64,000 nt of DNA from the NCBI GenBank assembly GCA_937625935.1, contig OW569352.1, positions 124,001 through 188,000 of the forward strand, in the 5' to 3' direction. Source of the stretch: Tetramitus jugosus. Lineage: Eukaryota; Heterolobosea; Eutetramitea; Acrasida; Vahlkampfiidae. The translations under genes were made by a program, and so were the position numbers. Positions 58,314 through 64,000 of this stretch are shown one piece after another. The stretch's first letter is position 1. Each line of letters opens with the position of its first letter. The notes under the pieces were generated by a model that saw only the letters and a program-made list of their open reading frames with translations, searched no databases and was not told where the DNA came from.

Positions 58314-59909
58314 TTATTCTTGAAGCCACTCTGACAACTTTGCAAGAATTTGAGCTCTTGTGTTGGTCAAGGAAGGCAAATCTCCAGGTCTTGGTGCGTA
58401 CAAATCAGCACAATGAGCAGTTCCTTGCATGAAATAGGTGTGCATTTGAGGGTATTTTGGCTCTTTGATGATAGCCAATGCATGCCATGGATCAATTGAA
58501 CCATCAGGCAAGACAATCTTGCTGGTGTACAAGTTTCTTTCTCCATAGTAAGCATTTGTAAAGTCAATGTTTGGTCTCATGTTTGGAATACCAAAGATTT
58601 GAGCGCATTGCTTGACGAACCAGTCAATGGTAATCTTTTCACTGAAAGGTTGATTTCTTCCCTCAGCACTTTGATAGTATCCAAACTCAGTACATGTCTG
58701 ATAGGTCCATGCTCTGCCTGCAGAATTTGGATTCTGTGCGTTTGGTCTAACATCCTTCAAGCTGCTAAGGTAGTCATTGTAGTTGCTTTGAGTGCAGCTT
58801 TGTCCGAAAAGAGCATTCCAATATCTGACAAAAGAAGCCAAACCAAGAACTGGATCGTTTTCACGCTCAATAATGGAGCACATGTAAGTAATATTCATGG
58901 CTGTTCCCATTCCATTGTTATCAAGGTTGTATTGAACAGTCTCACAGATTCCCTCAGTTAATGTACTCAAGAATGTAACAACATCATCATCAGTGTTCAT
59001 TGGTTGACAGATACCGAAAAGGGACTCCAATTGGGCACGTCCTTGAGAAGATCCCAACATTTTCTCAACTGCATCAGTGGCTTGTCTCACTCTGTTGTTA
59101 CAGGAGGAGCCCAAAGAATTGGCAACAACTTCCATGTACTATCATTACCACAGATCAACAACAAGTTAATCATCAATTCACAAAGTGTAATCTACCAAAA
59201 AACTAAAAACAAAATCAATCAAATTGCAAAGCAAGGTACATACCTCTGGGAAGTTCTCAACAGCCAACACTGGAGCAGAGGTAGCAAGAGAGATATCAAA
59301 CAAATGTGGGTACTTCGCTCTTGCCCAAGCAGCAAGATTTCCAGAATAGGAACCACCAACAACAATAAATTTTGTTCCAGCTGGCAAAGAATACTTTTGA
59401 ACCAAGTACTCTCTAAAGACAGCAGCATCGGCCAATGCTTGTTGACTGGACAAATATCTCAAGTTCTCAGTGCTCAAATCAGGCTTTGGCAAACTCTTTC
59501 CATAGAATCTGTGCTCCAATGAAACAATCATTGCATTGAACATGCTAGAGTAAGTGTTGACAATAAAGCGACCACCGACAGTAGATGCAGAATTTGGTCC
59601 TTCACCACCCAAGACAAAGAACACTGGGCCACCTTGCTTGTACATGGTAGTGTTGACAAAATACAGTTGTTGCCATGTGTCAGTGTTTTGAGCATCGAAA
59701 TGATCCAACTTTTGAGTGAACCACTGTTCTGGTGCGTCATTCTGACTAGCAGCAAACACATTCTTTCCAAACTTGTGTCTCAATCCAGTGTTCAATGAGC
59801 CTTGATAGTTATTATTTTTGAGGATGATGCCTGCTTGAGCTTCGTGCAACAAGAACACGGAAGCAAAAAGTGCAATCAATAGCAATGAAACACCCAAGAA
59901 TCGATTCAT
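58314..59909 (-). CDS. Serine carboxypeptidase S28 (Pro-X / thymus-specific type)
   Basis: Two exons: 59909-59244 and 59138-58314. The intron (GTATGT donor, TGATAG acceptor, 105 bp) separates FPE from YMEVV and gives 496 residues in phase 0. A signal peptide (LLLIALFASVFLLHEAQAG) begins the protein. The family pattern is clear: WFTQKLDHFDAQNTDTW, GGEGPNS, EHRFYGKSLP, the nucleophile motif GGSYSGNLAAWAR, and a C-terminal His region near AHCADLYAPRPGD with Asp in SIDPWHA. S28 peptidases cleave after Pro or from the N terminus in lysosomes. All three catalytic positions appear kept. Confidence 0.93.
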
Positions 59910-60176
59910 GATGTGAGTTTTCGGTTTTTTTTTGTTGTTGCGTGTTGTTTGTTGTTTGTTGTGTGGACGTTGCCATGTGTGTTAAGAGAATCTCCGCATC
60001 ATGCTCCGGAGTTCTCCCTGTGAGAGAAAACGGAGAAGTGATCCATGACTCCGTTTTAAAAATGGTAACTTCGAAGGTAGTCAATAATATGAGCATTTTG
60101 CAGAGCGACGCAATTGCAAGAGACTTGCAATGATAACACCGCCACCATTCTCAACAATACTACTACTAATCTTTCA

Positions 60177-60323
60177 TTACCTCAATAGTGTGTTGATCGA
60201 TTTGAGTGTGGGTTGATCCATGAGATCTAACACTTCTCTCGCTCGATCGATTCGATTGCATCGAATGTAGGCATTCACGAGACAAGTAATCGCTGCATTG
60301 TCCATCTCAACAATCTTGATGAT
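60177..60323 (-). pseudogene. PPR-like remnant
   Basis: A 48-codon open stretch between an in-frame TGA and TAA carries a PPR-like helix pair (NAAITCLVNAYIRCNRIDRA, then REVLDLMDQPT and INTLL). The frame is closed on both sides. Upstream in another frame a PPR-like MRPNM segment occurs, so frameshift and stop damage are likely. A GAG-GTAATG donor overlaps the TAA, so a spliced exon of a real gene is a second possibility. Confidence 0.35.
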
Positions 60324-60845
60324 TCAGAGATGCCGACCAAGTATTCCATTGAGCCCGATGTTTTGGCCATATTTGGTCTCATTGATCATGACAGCAAAAA
60401 GAGTTTACAATCGTGTAGTGTCTTCCAACAGTATCCATGAAACCAATAATAATTTACGAATAAAGTGAGTGTTTGTCATCGAGTATCATGATCGATATCA
60501 GAATCAGAGGTCACAACCAAAAATTCCAGTGAAGAAATCACAAGACCGTAACCGAGTAACAAAATTAGGCATATTTTGGCTGCAAACTCAGAAATCAGAG
60601 TTGTGAACAGTTGATCCAAAGTTGCCAGTATCTTTCAACAACTCAGAGTTGACCGCTGTGGTCGCAGATTGGATCCCTTCAGGGTTGGACAGAAGAGTTT
60701 CAGGTCAAGATCTGTAACCAAAATATACAAAGTTGGTTGAAGCTCTATTTTGGTTAAAGAGATGTTATGAACGTGGACTTTCAAATTTCCATCTCATAAA
60801 ACAAGAGAATACAATCAACCGAGTCGACTTAATTCACGGAGAAAG
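60324..60845. other. Intergenic region, decayed sequence
   Basis: A 522-bp gap upstream of the small disordered-protein gene. Apart from short frameshifted PPR-like fragments on the minus strand up to about 60420, I see no gene, repeat or RNA. Confidence 0.4.
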
Positions 60846-61109
60846 ATGAAAAATAACAATAATAACAAAGATCTATCAAAGAACATGTCTGCAAATCTCT
60901 ATCAATCTCCAAAGGTTGATCCTCACAAGCAAGAGATTGCAGAGAAAGAGTTCCCAGCATCTCCAGAGGAAATTGAGAGCAACATCGAGCAAGCAGAGTT
61001 CGAAAGCAAGAACATCAAGGTTGAACAACAAAAGGTTCACATGAGAGGAGATCGCTCTCTACCAATCAACCACAGCATCGAAGAACCTCCTTTCGAAGAG
61101 AATGTCTAG
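60846..61109 (+). CDS. Small highly charged disordered protein
   Basis: The product is 87 residues with an Asn-rich start (MKNNNNNKDL) and then a Glu/Lys/Gln-rich body (for example EKEFPASPEEIESNIEQ) with no hydrophobic core, so it should be intrinsically disordered or form a short helix. An AATAAA follows the stop. No family recognised. A clean ATG, a length typical of amoebal small genes and the poly(A) signal favour a real gene, but coding statistics are weak at this length. Confidence 0.5.
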   Translation: MKNNNNNKDLSKNMSANLYQSPKVDPHKQEIAEKEFPASPEEIESNIEQAEFESKNIKVEQQKVHMRGDRSLPINHSIEEPPFEENV

Positions 61110-61238
61110 ATCAAATAAACCATCCAAACCCATTCTTATTTCTCCCCAATTCCCAAAAAAAATCTGAAAAAACTCCTCCCACAAAGCTCAAAAAATTTTC
61201 TGAGGCAAACAATCACAACAACTACCATACAAAAAAGC

Positions 61239-64000
61239 ATGATGAACGATCACGATCATCGAACACGAGAAGAAGAAGAGGAGGAAGATGATCGCTTTGA
61301 TACGAACCTGATCATGAACAATGATATCAACAACAACGACGAAGACCACTATGGCAATGACAATAACAATGACAATTTTGATGATGAATTAATATGCAGA
61401 ATATGTAGAGAGAATGGCACGAGAGAAAATCTTGTTCATCCATGCAAGTGCTCTGGTAGTATACGCTACGTGCATGAAAAATGCTTATTAGAATGGATAG
61501 AACATTCGAAAACGGAGACTTGTGAACTGTGCAAGCACAAATTTCAGTTTGCAAAGGTGTATCAGAATGATACGCCTCAAAAATTGAACATGAGAGAGTT
61601 TTTGCTTGGATCGTTGCAACTCGGAAAGGGCACCCTTCAAAAAATGCTTCGTTTCGTCATTGTACTGCTTGTTTGGAGTTTTATTACGCCAGTGTTGACC
61701 ACGTGGGTACTCAGAATGTTCTTCAGTACGACAATGATTGAATTTTGGAGTGTTCACGAACGGTTTATCGATGAAATTGCACTGTTTCAAGATTGTTTGA
61801 TTGGAGCCTTCTTGTCCATCTCGATTCTCGTCTTGACCATTTTTATTGCTGGTGTAAAGGACTTTGTGAACGATATTTTGCGAAATTTGAATGATCACCT
61901 GCAACAACAGCGATTGCAACAGCAACAGCAGCAAGAAGAACAGGAACAAGATGAACTGGTGATGCATCAGTTGGACGAAATGGATGAAGACAATGAACAA
62001 CAAGACAATAACAACGACAATGATATTCTTGAGATTCCAACACTTATTCCACTGCACGAGAATGTTCAAGAGCAAAACGAAGAAGAACTAGTCGATTATT
62101 CTAGTGAAGACAGTGATGATGTGATTGAGAGATTGATGCAACCTGTGATTGAGCATCAACAACCTCTGCATCAACCAGATGATCACCAACACGTGAATGC
62201 AGATCAACAAAACAATAATGATCACAACAATGAGAATGAAGAGCTGTTGGGTGACAATGCAAGGCCGATTCAAATCGTTTTCCAGGACGAGAATGAAGAT
62301 GAAGCTGTTGATCTTGAAGAATTTATTGGACTGAAGGGAAGTTATCGTGCATTGCTACAGAATTGCTTGATTATTGTGCTGATGAACACATTGTATCTGT
62401 TTGCACTGGTGTTTGTTCCGTTTACATTTGGTCGATTTGCACTGTCAATGCGAACACAGTTTCTACTCAAAACGAATGAAGAGTTTGAAGGTGTGGACAT
62501 TTTTTCTAAATTGAGTGTGACGGCTGTGGGTTACTTGTGCATCCTTATCATTGGATTTGTTCTCTTTGTATGTATTGACATTTGTCTTTTATCGATAATT
62601 GTACAATATTGAACGAGTGTGCTCACACAACTACTTTCACAACAGGTCATACTCCTTATTTTGCAACGCTTACTGTACAGTAACTCGAGCATTTCAGCAA
62701 GTGCCATTGGTAACAAAACTCTGCAAGTGTGGCTATACATTCAAACGATATTGAAAGTCACATTCGTGAGTACATTTAACTTTGGTATCTCACCAGTGTG
62801 CTGTGGAACAGTGTTGAATCTAGCGACTGCCGACTTTTTTGGATCAACTATGAGTGCTCGCATTAGCACAATGATGAATGACAAAATTTCGTTCCTGTTG
62901 ATCCACTGGTTCTTGGGATTGTGTTTCTTGTTCAATTTGAGCTCTGCCATTAGATTACTCAGGAGGATCTTGCGAAAGAAGGTTCTATGGTTTTTGAACG
63001 ATCCAGATGATCCAAACTTCTCCTTTATCAGGGAGGCAGTCAATGTTCGATTCTTCACTGCGGTAAGACGTATTGCAGTTACTTTGAGCATGTTTGTGTT
63101 CTTGATTCTGGCTCTTGTGAGAGCACCTTTGAAGTTGTGCAAGAGCATTAGTGGCGATACATTCCCCTTAGCTCTAAAGTTCTCTCATCCGTTCCTTCAA
63201 ATTGGTGTCGATATTGTCATGTATTCCATTTTGACCCAGATAGGATTCGAGAATATCAGACCCCAGCTACAGGTTAAGACATTTGCCGAACAGTGGATAA
63301 AAACAGTGAGCACAGCCTTGGATCTCAATGATTACTTGTTCCCACATCCTGTGGATGAGAATGCTCAGATTGCACTTGAAGACGAGGAAGAAGACACGAT
63401 TTATAAGCCTCCAATGTTTGCACTCAGAATGGCTCTATTGTTAATGTTAGCCTGGTCCACATGTACTCTTAGTATTGGTGGTTTTATTTTGATTCCTCTA
63501 TTGGTAGGAAGAGGAGTACTGTGGATGTCACCTCATTTTATCTCATCCTATTTCTTCCGAACCAATGATTTGTACACTCACTTGATTGGCTCATATCTAA
63601 TGGGTGCAAGTATGATCGCAATCACATTTCTCATTCAACAAGTCCAACAACGCCAAGTGATGAACGTATTGACAACTGTTGCAAACTATATTACTCTGGG
63701 GATCAAGTGTTTTATTTTGGGAGCATTATGGTTCACAGTTATTCCTGTTCTTCTGGGACTTGCCTTTGAAATATCAATCGTCATCCCCGTTTTGATGAGT
63801 GACAAGACTGCGCTCATGCCATTGAGTGAGCTCTGGGCCTTTGGAGTATTCTTGTCTGGCATTTGTGTCCGATTTACCTATCTGTTGAAGAATGTTCAGG
63901 CTTTGGATTCGTGGAGACTTGAATTCGATAGAGTCGCTGCCAACGGAGCACAACAACTGGAAGCAACGAGAGTGTTTATGAACATCATCTTCCCAATCAT
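61239..64000 (+). CDS. MARCHF6: Doa10/MARCH6-type RING-CH E3 ubiquitin ligase, 5' part
   Basis: Two exons are visible: 61239-62567 and 62646 to the right edge, with a GTATGT donor and a CACAACAG acceptor in phase 0; the second exon stays open to base 64000, so the C terminus lies outside. The N terminus holds a C4HC3 RING-CH finger (Cys53, 56, 69, 71, His79, Cys82, 95, 98: ICRICRE, HPCKCSGS, HEKCLLEW, CELCKHKF). Acidic, Gln/Asp-rich low complexity lies between spans at ~145-225 and ~370-400. The second exon has repeated hydrophobic spans and a DIVMYSILTQIGFENI..TFAEQWIKTVSTALDLNDYLF stretch like the conserved Doa10/TEB4 region. Such enzymes ubiquitinate ERAD substrates in the ER and inner nuclear membrane. 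Confidence 0.9.

Noticed and set aside
59990-60060. Repeated CTCCG/CGGAG words and a TTCTCC...GGAGAA stem upstream of the S28 gene
   Set aside because: Stem of only six pairs with a long loop; no clear regulatory meaning.

Overview
This is nuclear DNA of a free-living protist, most likely an amoeboflagellate heterolobosean close to Naegleria. That assignment is inference. It rests on moderately AT-rich DNA packed with genes on both strands, introns of about 80-140 bp with GTAAGT/GTATGT donors and AG acceptors, the standard genetic code, many Asn/Gln/Thr/Ser homopolymers, and an amoeba-like gene mix (hybrid histidine kinase, ependymin-related protein, F-box proteins, PPR proteins) beside a ciliary protein. 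No rRNA, tRNA, transposon, CRISPR or prophage was recognised. All start codons given here are ATG; several reading frames extend upstream through non-ATG codons and were trimmed or re-spliced.

Layout. 1-9.8 kb: a gene cut by the left edge, a serine carboxypeptidase, a low-complexity tail-anchored protein, a possible spliced microgene and a multi-exon ZFC3H1-like RNA-processing gene. 9.8-17.6 kb: hybrid histidine kinase, protein-isoaspartate methyltransferase, ependymin-related protein, mitochondrial leucyl-tRNA synthetase. 17.8-26.7 kb: a thioredoxin-PUB fusion, a Zn2Cys6 protein, an F-box/LRR protein, two unknowns and a mitochondrial PPR protein. 26.8-35.6 kb: a PH/F-box/TPR protein with a split PH domain, RNA 3'-phosphate cyclase, an F-box/SPRY protein and a MAPK-like pseudokinase. 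35.7-48.5 kb: an unknown membrane protein, an acid-sphingomyelinase-like phosphodiesterase, an unknown, a PH/beta-helix protein, a mitochondrial TPR protein, a CNNM transporter, a small secreted peptide, an atypical Arf-like GTPase and a syntaxin-17-like SNARE. 48.6-64 kb: an NHL-repeat protein, a Cdc14/SIN-like protein, a CFAP46-like ciliary protein packed tightly behind a cyclic-nucleotide-gated channel, an S28 peptidase, a decayed PPR remnant, a small disordered protein and a Doa10/MARCH6-type E3 ligase cut by the right edge.

How genes relate. There is no dedicated cluster. Themes recur: secreted or lysosomal hydrolases (S10, S28, sphingomyelinase-like, ependymin-related), ubiquitin and ERAD functions (Doa10, PUB-thioredoxin, three F-box proteins), autophagy and membrane traffic (syntaxin-17-like, Arf-like), mitochondrial expression (LeuRS, PPR) and signalling (histidine kinase, pseudokinase, CNG channel). 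Many neighbours are divergent with short shared upstream regions, or convergent with tens of bases between stop codons. The most notable observations are the STX17-like glycine-zipper SNARE, the pseudokinase with both catalytic motifs lost, the Arf-like GTPase lacking its catalytic Gln, the Trx-PUB fusion, the channel-CFAP46 tandem pair separated by 27 bp, and a possible 33-nt intron in a roughly 50-residue gene.
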